64,000 bases of DNA from JAHJQZ01 sp963676075 (GTDB taxonomy: Bacteria; Pseudomonadota; Alphaproteobacteria; Rhizobiales; Devosiaceae). A program made the position numbers and the translations under genes. Shown one piece after another: positions 35,250 to 45,065 of the stretch. Each line of letters starts with the position of its first letter. Within the stretch, counting starts at the first letter, position 1. The notes beneath the pieces were generated by a model. That model was not told the DNA's origin, did no database searches, and saw only the letters and a list, made by a program, of their open reading frames with translations. The DNA is taken from positions 186,001 to 250,000 of the forward strand of contig CAXXNZ010000011.1 in assembly GCA_963676075.2 (NCBI GenBank), written 5' to 3'.

Positions 35250-35515
35250 AGGCCCTGCGTCCGCTTCCAACATAAGCTGACAGAATCCAGTACCGTTTGC
35301 TTTTGGAACGGGAACTTTCCAAAGCCGCCCTGCTCTTCTCGCATAGCTGATCTGGCGCTCACGGCATCGATTTTCGGCGCCATTTTCCGTCTATCTTATT
35401 GAATCAAAAGAAATATCTGTCGGCCAGCGCCCGACTGCGCTGCGCCATGTCTGCCGGTTTGGAAAGGTCTGGTTAAGGCTGGTCACAGCGCAGAGGGCAT
35501 TTCCGGGCACGTCTC

Positions 35516-35565
35516 TTGACAACAAGCATGACGCCACATATCTGGCTACTGAACGAACGTTCAGT
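35516..35565 (+). promoter_or_regulatory. Promoter and TetR operator of the efflux operon
   Basis: TTGACA (35516-35521) and TATCTG (35539-35544), 17 bases apart, are followed by a perfect palindrome with arms ACTGAAC (35548-35554) and GTTCAGT (35559-35565) around GAAC, at the expected transcription start. A TetR dimer bound here would block initiation of its own operon. The start codon is at 35579. Confidence 0.6.
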
Positions 35566-35578
35566 CAGGATTTAAGCC

Positions 35579-36193
35579 ATGAGCGAGCAACTGATGAAGT
35601 CCGCCATTCTGGAATCTGCGGCAAAACAGTTTGCGGAAAACGGATACAGCGCCGTCTCCATGCGCGATGTGGCCGGAAAAGTCGGCACCACACCAGCAAA
35701 CATTTACTACCACTTTCAAAGTAAAGAGGGATTGATACAGGCCGTCCTGCTCAACGAACTGTCCGTAAAGGCCAATTCAGTGATGAGCGTATTGTCCTCG
35801 AGCGAGGCAATAGAAGATAAAATAGACAAATTTACAAATTTGTTCGTTCATCTTCTGGCAGATGATTCTGTGTTCTTTCGTCTTGTCATAAGAGAATTGT
35901 TGGATGGCGACGAAAAGAGACGTCAGTGGCTGGCCAAGACCGTTTTCGTTCAGCCGCTCAAACTGCTCGAATCCTTCGCAGGCGAACTGTCGGGCGAGAT
36001 AGATTCAAAACTAACGGCAATATCCATTATCAGCGCAATGTTCGGCCACATACAGCTTTCCGGTGTATTGAAACATATCACGGACGGTCAGGACAATATT
36101 GTTGATCCGGATATTATAGCGGCGCATATCGCAGGAATGCTACGCCGAACATTTCTCATCAATCCAGAAACTAACGGAGCCTCTAAATGTTGA
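35579..36193 (+). CDS. TetR-family repressor of an RND efflux operon
   Basis: A 204-residue regulator. The helix-turn-helix fills residues 5-50 (ILESAAKQFAENGYSAVSMR, then VGTTPANIYYHFQSKEGL, the typical recognition helix). The C-terminal helical domain, with SVFFRLVIRELLDGDEKRRQ, resembles TetR_C regulators that bind drugs or fatty ligands. The perfect palindrome at 35548-35565 in its promoter is the likely operator. Its stop lies 7 bases inside the efflux adaptor gene, so regulator, adaptor and pump are one operon. Codon use is richer in A+T than in the neighbours, for example around 35800-36150, which hints at transfer. Confidence 0.88.
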   Translation: MSEQLMKSAILESAAKQFAENGYSAVSMRDVAGKVGTTPANIYYHFQSKEGLIQAVLLNELSVKANSVMSVLSSSEAIEDKIDKFTNLFVHLLADDSVFFRLVIRELLDGDEKRRQWLAKTVFVQPLKLLESFAGELSGEIDSKLTAISIISAMFGHIQLSGVLKHITDGQDNIVDPDIIAAHIAGMLRRTFLINPETNGASKC

Positions 36194-37263
36194 GGATCGG
36201 GTACGCAGCATCTGCTTTTGTCCTTACTGCTTCCGTGCTTGCGTATTCTTCCGGATACTCATATGAGGCTGTTCCCGTCGCACCTGTTGAAATTGTTGCT
36301 GGCGGTGTTGAACTTGCGGATGTGCCGGTAAGCGTCGCCGTGCCCGGTTCGATCGTCTCTGATGGCAGAATAGACGTTTCTTCCCGCATTATCGGCTTTA
36401 TCGAGCAACTGGACGTACGTGAGGGACAAAAGGTGTCTCGCGGCGATGTTCTGGTGCGCATAGACTCCACGGACGTTGACGCAACGATCCGTCAGGCAAG
36501 GGCCGCAGTGCTCGCGGCTCAGAAAACGCTGGCTGACACCGAGTTGGACGCCGAGAAATACCGGAACCTCTCCACCTCCGGCACGATTTCATCGGAGGCC
36601 CTGCGTAAGGCAGAACTCGGCACGGAGATCGCCAGGATCAATCTCGACAAGGCCCAATCCGCCGTCAAGGCAGCGGAGGCCCAGAAGGAATACACGACCA
36701 TCACCAGTCCGGTCGATGGCGTCATCGTTTCGGTTGCCAAGCGCAGGGGCGAAATGGCGACGACCGGGGCAACACTTGTCACCGTGGAGTCGCGAGAGGT
36801 TCTGCTGTTCAAGGCCTATATATCGGAGAAGGATCTGGCGGCGATCGATGCGGAGCAGACGGTGCCGATCCGCATCGACTCCTTGGGAGATCGCGTTTTC
36901 GAGGGGCGCTTGCGTGGTATCGTGCCTTCCGCTGACGATGTGACCCGGCGTTACGAGATCAATGTTGTCATGCCAAAGACGTCTGCGCTCCTGCCAGGAA
37001 TGTTTGGCCGCGCGGAAATTGTTCTCGGACACCAGAAGGCGCCTGTTGTGCCGAAGTCCGCGCTCGTCGATCGTGGCGGGCTGGAAGGCGTCTTCGTTCT
37101 TGCCGATGGCAAAGCCGCGTTTCGATGGCTGCGTCTGGGCAAGGAATGGAACGGCTTGAGGGTGGTCACGGCCGGCCTTTCCGGCGGAGAGACAATCGCC
37201 CTCAAGGCAAATGACAGCATTCGCGACGGGTCTGCAATTTCCGCTGTCGAGAACGCAAAATGA
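36187..37263 (+). CDS. RND efflux periplasmic adaptor subunit
   Basis: A 358-residue membrane-fusion protein. A hydrophobic N-terminus (LRIGYAASAFVLTASVLAYS) anchors or exports it; there is no lipobox Cys. The lipoyl half-motifs flank a coiled-coil hairpin: VSSRIIGFIEQLDVREGQKV, then helices with VLAAQKTLADTELDAEKYRN, then YTTITSPVDGVIVSVAKRRG. A beta-barrel domain and a membrane-proximal domain follow (MPKTSALLPGMFGRAEIVLG). It links the pump to an outer-membrane channel. ATG 36187 overlaps the tetR end, and its stop overlaps the pump start by 4 bases (ATGA). Confidence 0.9.
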   Translation: MLRIGYAASAFVLTASVLAYSSGYSYEAVPVAPVEIVAGGVELADVPVSVAVPGSIVSDGRIDVSSRIIGFIEQLDVREGQKVSRGDVLVRIDSTDVDATIRQARAAVLAAQKTLADTELDAEKYRNLSTSGTISSEALRKAELGTEIARINLDKAQSAVKAAEAQKEYTTITSPVDGVIVSVAKRRGEMATTGATLVTVESREVLLFKAYISEKDLAAIDAEQTVPIRIDSLGDRVFEGRLRGIVPSADDVTRRYEINVVMPKTSALLPGMFGRAEIVLGHQKAPVVPKSALVDRGGLEGVFVLADGKAAFRWLRLGKEWNGLRVVTAGLSGGETIALKANDSIRDGSAISAVENAK

Positions 37264-40200
37264 CCCCGACCAAACTCAATCTGGCCGGGCGACTGGCGCA
37301 AAGCTTCGTAACGTCGCGGTTGACGGCGATCCTCATTGTCGGGGTGCTCCTTTTGGGGGTGTTTGCAATCGTGCAAACGCCAAGAGAGGAAAATCCTCAG
37401 ATCCTGGTGCCCGGAGCCATGGTGGCTGTAACCTTGCCGGGTGCCTCGGCCCAGGAAGTCGAGAGACTTGTCGTCACGCCTCTTGAGGCCCTGCTCAGCC
37501 AGATGGCCGGCGTTGATCACACCTCGGGATCGGCACAGGATTCCCTGGGGATGGTGCAGGTCCAGTTCGAGGTCGGACAGCCGAAAGAAGAGGCTCTCGT
37601 CAGGATCTACGATCGGATTATTGCGAGCAAAAGCGTGTTGCCGTCCGACGCTGGCACGCCGATTGTCACATCGGTCGATGCGGATGATGTTCCAATCGTC
37701 ACGGTCACGCTCGCGTCCGCACAGTACGACGATTATGCGCTCAAGCGCATCGCAGATCGCATGGCCGAGCGTCTGCAGAGCGTCAAGAACGTTTCCGTTA
37801 TTTCGCTCAAAGGGGGACGTGACCGCGAAATCGGCATTGAGTTTGATCCCGCCCGTCTCCAGGCGTTTGGCATCACGATCAGCCAGGCCTATTCCGCCGT
37901 GCAAGCGAGCAATCTCTCCGCACCGCTCGGGTCCACGGTGCGCGACGGACATGTTGAAGACATAGCCCTGTCGGCCCAGTTCACTTCAGCCGACGATATC
38001 AAAAACCAGATACTGGCCACTTCAGGCGGTCGCCCCGTCTATGTCGGCGATGTAGCAACGGTAACCGATGGTCCTCCCTCGGAAATCTCAAAGTTCAGTC
38101 GCTTCGCTTTTGGTCCCGCCGATAAACGCTTCGCCACGGCTCCAAAGGACATGGCGGCGGTGACCGTCGCGGTTGCAAAAGCGCGCGGATCGAACGCGGT
38201 CAAGGTTGCCGATGCCGTTATCGAACGCGTCGAGCGAATTCGTGCGTCATTCGTGCCGGACGGCGTTGAGGTCATCGTCACACGAAACGACGGACAAAAG
38301 GCCGATGAGGCCGTCAATCTGCTGCTCGAGCATTTGCTCATTGCCTTGAGCACGGTGGCGCTCGTGCTGCTGGTGTTTCTCGGATGGCGCGAAGCGCTGA
38401 TCGTCACGATAACTGTTCCGCTTATCTTCTCGATCACTCTGCTCGCCGACTATCTGTTGGGAATAACGATCAATCGCGTCACGCTGTTCGGGCTGATCCT
38501 GTCTCTGGGTCTCCTGGTCGACGCAGCAATCGTTGTTATCGAAAACATTCATCGGCACTACGCCACGCCAAACACGAAACTTGCCAAGGACGAAATCACC
38601 GTTCTTGCAACCAACGAGATCGGCAATGCCACCAATCTGGCAACCCTGGCGATCATGCTGGTTTTCCTGTCGCTTCTGACCGTCTCGGGGATGGCCGGCG
38701 ACTTTTTCTATCCCGTCGCCGTGACCGTGCCTGTGGCGATGGCAGCATCGATATTCGTGGCCTACACAGTTACGCCCTGGGGCGCCAATCGCTGGCTGCA
38801 TCGCCACAAGCCGACCGACGATGTCGATGCCGGAGATGCAGAAAACAAGACACAGAAAACAGGTTTGCTGGAACGATCGTATCTCAGGCTCATAACGCCT
38901 CTGCTGTCGCGCCGCTCCTGGCAGTTCGGTCTTCTTGCATTGATCGTGGTGGCATTCATTGGTTCGGGCATGCAGGGTGCCTGGCAATTCGTAAGGCCTT
39001 CCGGAATCGGTGGCCCCGTCGCCTGGTTTGGTGTGCCGATAGGTTTTCTACCAAAGGACAACAAGAACACCTTCAACGTCGTCTTCTGGATGCCTGAAGA
39101 CAGCCCTGTCGAAGAAACGGATCGGCTGGTGCGGGACGTTGGCCGCTTGCTGGCTCAGGACAAAAACGTGCTGAACTATCAAAGCTGGGTCGGACAGGCC
39201 GGCATTGCCGACTTCAACGGACTTTTTCAGGGTACAACCGGGCGTGTGGGCAACTCCGTCGCGGAGATCCGGGTCAACTTGGTAGACAAGAACGATCGCG
39301 ACACCAGCTCCATCGAAATCGTGCGGACGCTGCGTCCGAAAATCGACAAGCTGCGTGAAAACTATCCGGGAGCCAGGGTTTCGCTGGTTGAAGATCCGCC
39401 GGGCATTCCGGTCAGGGCGACGGTTCTGGCCGAGTTGTACGGTCCCGACTCCGAAGGATTGCGGGCGCTTTCCGAAAAGGTGCTCAAGGAGTTTGAGGCA
39501 ACCTATGACGTGGTGGATCTGACGGACACCGAGCCGGTTGACGTCAGCGAGAACCGCATTGTTCCTGACAAGGAGAAAGCGGCGCTTTCAGGTGTGTCCG
39601 TCTACCAGATCTATCAGGTGCTGGATCTCGTCTATGGCGGTACGGAACCCGGCCGCGTGCATCTTGACGGCGAAACAAACCCCGTCGCGGTACGGGCCTT
39701 TGTGCCGCGCCGTTATGAAGTCGACCCCACGCGACTTGATGGGCTTTTCGTCGGCAATGCTTACGGCGATCCTGTGCCGCTTGCAGAACTGGTTCGGGTT
39801 GTTCCGGCCAATGCAAATCGTGTCATTCAGCATCGCGACAACGAAAAGGTCACCTTCGTCGGTGGAGAGCTGTCGGACTCGGTCCCGATGTATGCGGTTC
39901 TTGATCTGCAAAAGCGCCTCGACGGCATGATCGCGCCGGATGGACGTCCTCTGCGTATCGGCAATCTGGGCGTAAACAGCGAAGAGCCGGACGTTATCGA
40001 CGGCTACCAGTTGCTTTGGGGCGGAGAGATGCGCCTGACGATCGACATCTATCGCGACATGGGAATTGCGCTCGGAGGCGCTTTGCTTTTCGTCTATCTG
40101 CTGCTTGTCGCCTATTATCGCTCGTTCCAGATTCCGATCATCGCCATGTCGGCGGTGCCGCTCGGCCTCATCGGCATTTTCCCCGGGCACTGGCTTCTGG

Positions 40201-40577
40201 GCGCGGATTTCTCGGCCACGTCGATGGTCGGCATCATCGCTCTTGCCGGGGTCGTGGTTCGCAATTCACTGCTGATCATCGACTTCATCAGGGACAATCA
40301 GAAAGCGGGCATGCCGCTCGATGTCGCCGTGCGTCAGGCTGGCGCCATCCGGCTGCGTCCCATTCTGCTCACCATGCTGGCAATCATTTTCGGATCAGCC
40401 ATCATGGTCAGCGATCCCGTCTTCGGCGGGCTGGCCATTTCGCTGATCTTTGGAACACTGGTGTCCACCACCCTGGCGGTTTTCGTGGTCCCGATCCTCT
40501 ATTACGGCTTCGCGCGAAAAAATCCCGAGGAATCGCCAGATCTCCATGCCGATGACTCTGCATCGGTGGCGACATGA
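37260..40577 (+). CDS. RND-family efflux permease
   Basis: A 1105-residue proton-driven pump of the inner membrane with the usual twelve helices and two large periplasmic loops. Features: the N-terminal TPREENPQILVPGAMVAVTLPG after helix 1, GLILSLGLLVDAAIVVIENIHRH in helix 4, and a helix-10 region MVGIIALAGVVVRNSLLIIDF. In AcrB two adjacent Asp residues in helix 4 and a Lys in helix 10 relay protons. Here the second Asp is Ala and the Lys is Arg, so it belongs to a different RND clade. No outer-membrane factor gene follows, so a channel must be supplied from elsewhere. Substrates are unknown; TetR control suggests a toxic small molecule. Confidence 0.9.
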   Translation: MTPTKLNLAGRLAQSFVTSRLTAILIVGVLLLGVFAIVQTPREENPQILVPGAMVAVTLPGASAQEVERLVVTPLEALLSQMAGVDHTSGSAQDSLGMVQVQFEVGQPKEEALVRIYDRIIASKSVLPSDAGTPIVTSVDADDVPIVTVTLASAQYDDYALKRIADRMAERLQSVKNVSVISLKGGRDREIGIEFDPARLQAFGITISQAYSAVQASNLSAPLGSTVRDGHVEDIALSAQFTSADDIKNQILATSGGRPVYVGDVATVTDGPPSEISKFSRFAFGPADKRFATAPKDMAAVTVAVAKARGSNAVKVADAVIERVERIRASFVPDGVEVIVTRNDGQKADEAVNLLLEHLLIALSTVALVLLVFLGWREALIVTITVPLIFSITLLADYLLGITINRVTLFGLILSLGLLVDAAIVVIENIHRHYATPNTKLAKDEITVLATNEIGNATNLATLAIMLVFLSLLTVSGMAGDFFYPVAVTVPVAMAASIFVAYTVTPWGANRWLHRHKPTDDVDAGDAENKTQKTGLLERSYLRLITPLLSRRSWQFGLLALIVVAFIGSGMQGAWQFVRPSGIGGPVAWFGVPIGFLPKDNKNTFNVVFWMPEDSPVEETDRLVRDVGRLLAQDKNVLNYQSWVGQAGIADFNGLFQGTTGRVGNSVAEIRVNLVDKNDRDTSSIEIVRTLRPKIDKLRENYPGARVSLVEDPPGIPVRATVLAELYGPDSEGLRALSEKVLKEFEATYDVVDLTDTEPVDVSENRIVPDKEKAALSGVSVYQIYQVLDLVYGGTEPGRVHLDGETNPVAVRAFVPRRYEVDPTRLDGLFVGNAYGDPVPLAELVRVVPANANRVIQHRDNEKVTFVGGELSDSVPMYAVLDLQKRLDGMIAPDGRPLRIGNLGVNSEEPDVIDGYQLLWGGEMRLTIDIYRDMGIALGGALLFVYLLLVAYYRSFQIPIIAMSAVPLGLIGIFPGHWLLGADFSATSMVGIIALAGVVVRNSLLIIDFIRDNQKAGMPLDVAVRQAGAIRLRPILLTMLAIIFGSAIMVSDPVFGGLAISLIFGTLVSTTLAVFVVPILYYGFARKNPEESPDLHADDSASVAT

Positions 40578-40815
40578 TCGGAATGACGGGCAGATACTGC
40601 ACCCGCTCGACGTCCGGCGCGCATAGTGTGACAGCAAGGCACGCTTTGACCTGAGCTCCAAACTGTCGCCCACCGATGCTGGTGGTACACGTCAAGTCTG
40701 CTATCTTCGAATAGCGGGTGGCCTCGTCCGGGAACCGGCATTCGCTTTCGGAGCCACCAGCTGCACTGGGCGATTTTCGCTCATGCCGCGCCCAGATCCT
40801 GATTGGGTTTTAACC

Positions 40816-41892
<1,077 letters not shown>

Positions 41893-41921
41893 GGTGCGCT
41901 CGTCCGTTTCTAGAGTTTATG

Positions 41922-42749
41922 TCAGCCCTTGATGGCACCTGCGCTCATGCCCGCCACGATCTGACGGTTGAAGAACAGGAAGACGACAAGCGGCGGAATG
42001 GTGATCAGCAGGATGTCCATGAACAGCAGATTGTACTGGCTCACGAACTGGCTCTGGAAATTGTAGAGCGTTAGCTGGACAGTCGCGTTCTCCTTGCCCG
42101 GCAGGTAGTAGAGCGGGTTGACGAAATCATTGAAGATGGCGACCGACTGCACGACGATGATGGTCACCGTCACCGGCTTCAGCAATGGCATGATGACCCG
42201 GAAGAAAAGGCTCAATGGCCGGGCACCGTCGATGATCGCCGCCTCGTCGAGCTCGCGCGGAATGGTGGCGATGAAGTTGCGGAACAGGATCACCGCGAAG
42301 CTGAGATTGTAGGCCACCTCGATCAGGATGAGCCCATGCAGGGTCTTGAACAGGTGAAGGATCTGCAAAAGCCAGATGGTCGGCACCACCGCCGGCGGAA
42401 TCATCAGGCCGGCGAGGATGAAGAAGTCGACCCAGCCGGTCCACCAGGCGAGGCGGCGCTGCATCACGAACCCGACCATGGCCGCGAAAAACACCAGCAG
42501 CGTAACGCTGGCCACCGTCAGGATGGTGCTGTTGATATAGGCCGTCAGCAGCATGTAGTCGCGCGTCTGGATGACCTCGATGAGGTTCGGGATGAACTGG
42601 AACTGCTGCGGCCAGGAGAAATCGAGCAAAGAGGCCTGCTTCTTGTCCTTTACCGCCATCAGAAGGATGAAGATGAACGGCACCACGAACACCACCAGCG
42701 CGACAGCGATGGACAGGACGGAGAGGCCGTATTTGCGCAGCCATTTCAT
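41922..42749 (-). CDS. Sugar ABC importer permease (MalG type)
   Basis: A 275-residue inner-membrane protein with six helices. The coupling EAA loop reads PRELDEAAIIDGARPLSLFFRVIMPLLKP (positions about 160-188), which contacts the ATPase. The last helices end in a MalG-like LLITIPPLVVFLFFNRQI and a positively charged tail GMSAGAIKG. Its ATG overlaps the stop of the MalF-type gene by 4 bases. Works with the products at 42746, 43741 and 40816. Confidence 0.92.
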   Translation of the reverse strand: MKWLRKYGLSVLSIAVALVVFVVPFIFILLMAVKDKKQASLLDFSWPQQFQFIPNLIEVIQTRDYMLLTAYINSTILTVASVTLLVFFAAMVGFVMQRRLAWWTGWVDFFILAGLMIPPAVVPTIWLLQILHLFKTLHGLILIEVAYNLSFAVILFRNFIATIPRELDEAAIIDGARPLSLFFRVIMPLLKPVTVTIIVVQSVAIFNDFVNPLYYLPGKENATVQLTLYNFQSQFVSQYNLLFMDILLITIPPLVVFLFFNRQIVAGMSAGAIKG

Positions 42750-43657
42750 CGTGTGATCTCCCGGCTGTTGAGGAACCAGTTGAGCGGCACCGCAAGCAGG
42801 GCAATCAGGATGAACAGCACGACATTGCCGGCCGTTGACAGCCCGTAATAGCCGGCCTGGTATTGCTTGTAGACGACGGACGCCATGACATCGGAGGAGA
42901 AGCCCGGCCCACCGCGCGTCATGGCCCAGATCAGATCGAACAGTCTGAGGCCGCCGATGAAGCTCAGGATGATGACAGTGAACATGGCCGGCCGCACCAG
43001 CGGCAGCGTGATGTAGCGAAACTGCTCGAAACGCGTTGCGCCGTCGATACGGGCCGCCTCGTAATAGTCGCCCGGGATGGACACGATGCCGGCGATATAG
43101 ATGACGGTTGCAAGCCCGACGCCGCGCCAGACATCGACAAGCGCAACCGAATAGAGCGCCAGATGGCGATCGGTGAGCCAGCCCGGCCCCTTGATGCCGA
43201 TGAACGCCAGGGCCTCATTGATCATGCCATGTGTCGGATGCATCAGTACCGTGAAGGTGATGCCGACCCCGATCGTGCTGACCAAGACAGGAAAGAAGAC
43301 CACCGACCTCAGGAACCCGCGTGCGACGATGTTCGAGGTCAAGAGTACGCCGAGCGCCAGGCCGAGGATGACTTTCAATGCCGACGTCAGGGCGGCGAAA
43401 ACGACAGTGTTCAACAGCGCCTGCGACAGGAACGGCTCGCGGAAAAACTGGATGAAGTTGTCGAGCCCGATGAACTCGGCTTCGAACAACGTCCAGCGCG
43501 TCAGGCTGAAATAGAGCGACGCGAACGTCGGGACCAGAAAGAGCACGCCATAGACGATGGCTGCCGGATAGATGAACCAGATCGGATAATGCGCGGCGCG
43601 GCGCGACAGTTTCCGCTTTTTTGTCGGCACGATTGGCTTGGCCGCCATGGTGGTCAT
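42746..43657 (-). CDS. Sugar ABC importer permease (MalF type)
   Basis: A 303-residue inner-membrane protein with six predicted helices; the first follows a basic N-terminus rich in Lys and Arg. The EAA loop is IPGDYYEAARIDGATRFEQF, followed by TLPLVRPAM. It pairs with the MalG-type permease. A 10-bp hairpin lies in the 83-bp gap between this gene and the upstream binding-protein gene and probably lowers expression of the membrane parts relative to the binding protein. Confidence 0.92.
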   Translation of the reverse strand: MTTMAAKPIVPTKKRKLSRRAAHYPIWFIYPAAIVYGVLFLVPTFASLYFSLTRWTLFEAEFIGLDNFIQFFREPFLSQALLNTVVFAALTSALKVILGLALGVLLTSNIVARGFLRSVVFFPVLVSTIGVGITFTVLMHPTHGMINEALAFIGIKGPGWLTDRHLALYSVALVDVWRGVGLATVIYIAGIVSIPGDYYEAARIDGATRFEQFRYITLPLVRPAMFTVIILSFIGGLRLFDLIWAMTRGGPGFSSDVMASVVYKQYQAGYYGLSTAGNVVLFILIALLAVPLNWFLNSREITR

Positions 43658-43680
43658 CGCGTTTCTCCTGTCCGGTTGAG

Positions 43681-43707
43681 GTCCCGCCCCTCAATCAGGG
43701 GCGGGAC
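43681..43707 (-). terminator. Intercistronic hairpin after the binding-protein gene
   Basis: A perfect 10-bp stem, GTCCCGCCCC (43681-43690) and GGGGCGGGAC (43698-43707), with loop TCAATCA. It lies inside the operon, so partial termination or mRNA stabilisation is more likely than a full stop. Confidence 0.6.
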
Positions 43708-43740
43708 TACGAGAGCTGGACGCACAGTGGGAGGGTGTGG

Positions 43741-45042
43741 CTACCAGCCCTTGATGCCAAGCTGCAGCGCCTGCTTGCGGACGTCGTCGTCATAAAGCTT
43801 GGCGCCATCCTCTGCCGAACGGAAGCCCGACCCCACCTCGACGGTGATGTTCTCGAGATTGGGGCCTTTGATCGGGGACAGGAATTCGAGTGCCGGACCG
43901 TTGCGGCCACCTTCCTGGAAGTAGGGCATCAGGTCCTTGACCGCCGGAGGAACATCGTCAGGCAGCGAGCAGCCCTTGATGAGATACGGGCCAGTCGCGC
44001 CCCCGGCCCTGGTCTGCGAGTCGCAGCCTTCGGTGCTGGCAACGAATGACATGAACTCGAGAGCCACATCCTTGTGGTCGGTCGTCGTCTTGGGCAGATA
44101 GATGCCCGCCGGCTCCCAAACGGTCAGACCGTTCAGGTCCGCATCCTCGCCAGGCAGAGCAAAGAAGCCGACATCGTTGAGGTGTTCAGGGTAGTTCTGC
44201 TCGATGGCGGTGATCGCGAAGGTCAGCATCGGATACTGAGCGCCTTCGCCCGTCGCAACCATGCGCACACCATCATCGTAGCCGGCAGCCTGGAAGTCCT
44301 CATTGAGGAAACCGGCATCGAAGACGTCGACCTGGTGCTGGAAGCTGGCAAGCGCTGCCGGTGTCGTGGCGAACTTGGCCTTGTTGTTGGTGTAGGCTTC
44401 GGCAAATCCTGGCGCGGCGGTTTCGACATTATAGTAATCGCCGAGAACGAAGAGCTGCGAGGTCCAGGTGTCCTTGAAGGTCTGAATGACGGGCGTCTTG
44501 TCGGTTTCGTCCTTGATCTTCTGGCTGTTGGCCATGAACTCGCCCCAGGTTTTGGGGGGCGTGAGACCGAGCTTTTCATAAAGCGGGATGTTGTAGAACA
44601 TGCCGCCACCCATGGCCGCACCGAGCGGCACACCGTAGACATCGCCGTTGGCAGAAACGACAGTCTTGAAGCTGTCGATGACGTTGTCGGTGAACGCCTC
44701 ATTGGTAAGCGGCGTCAGGTTCTGGACAGGATTGATCGCCTGCAACAGCGACCCGGAATTGTACATGAAGATGTCCGTCATATCGCCGGTCGCGAGGCGC
44801 GTCTTGACGATGTTGTCACCTTCGGTGCCGCCGGGACGGATCTCGATGTCGACGGTCACATTGGGATTCTTGGCCTCGAAATCCTCCTTGAGCTGGTTGG
44901 CCCAGGCGATGGAGTTCGAGGCATTGTCGACCAGGAAACTGAGCGTCACCTTGTCCTCAGCGAATGCTGACCCTGAAAGCGCCGATGCCGACAGGGCAGC
45001 CGCCGTGATCAGAGTCAGTGCAAATCCTTGTCTTTTCTTCAT
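43741..45042 (-). CDS. Sugar ABC importer periplasmic binding protein
   Basis: A 433-residue CUT1 solute-binding protein. Residues 1-28 are a Sec signal peptide (MKKRQGFALTLITAAALSAS, then an Ala-Phe-Ala type cleavage site before EDKVTLSF). The mature part follows family 1 binding proteins: LKEDFEAKNPNVTVDIEIRP and DIFMYNSGSLLQAINPV. The ATG has a strong Shine-Dalgarno (GGGAGG, 9 bases upstream). Its place after an alpha-L-rhamnosidase gene suggests a rhamnose-containing oligosaccharide or glycoside as ligand. That is inferred from position. Confidence 0.92.
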   Translation of the reverse strand: MKKRQGFALTLITAAALSASALSGSAFAEDKVTLSFLVDNASNSIAWANQLKEDFEAKNPNVTVDIEIRPGGTEGDNIVKTRLATGDMTDIFMYNSGSLLQAINPVQNLTPLTNEAFTDNVIDSFKTVVSANGDVYGVPLGAAMGGGMFYNIPLYEKLGLTPPKTWGEFMANSQKIKDETDKTPVIQTFKDTWTSQLFVLGDYYNVETAAPGFAEAYTNNKAKFATTPAALASFQHQVDVFDAGFLNEDFQAAGYDDGVRMVATGEGAQYPMLTFAITAIEQNYPEHLNDVGFFALPGEDADLNGLTVWEPAGIYLPKTTTDHKDVALEFMSFVASTEGCDSQTRAGGATGPYLIKGCSLPDDVPPAVKDLMPYFQEGGRNGPALEFLSPIKGPNLENITVEVGSGFRSAEDGAKLYDDDVRKQALQLGIKGW

Positions 45043-45065
45043 TATTTACCTCCCTTTCGCCTGTA

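Larger units (their letters stand above)
34995..35578. other. Intergenic region with repeat element and TetR promoter
   Basis: No gene is supported here. It contains the 157-bp inverted-repeat-ended element (35093-35249) and the promoter/operator of the efflux operon (35516-35565); both have their own entries. Confidence 0.6.

Noticed and set aside
40578..40815. Small gene between the RND pump and the ABC ATPase
   Set aside because: Only short frames without family features; just a weak GGGTT/AACCC hairpin near 40806.
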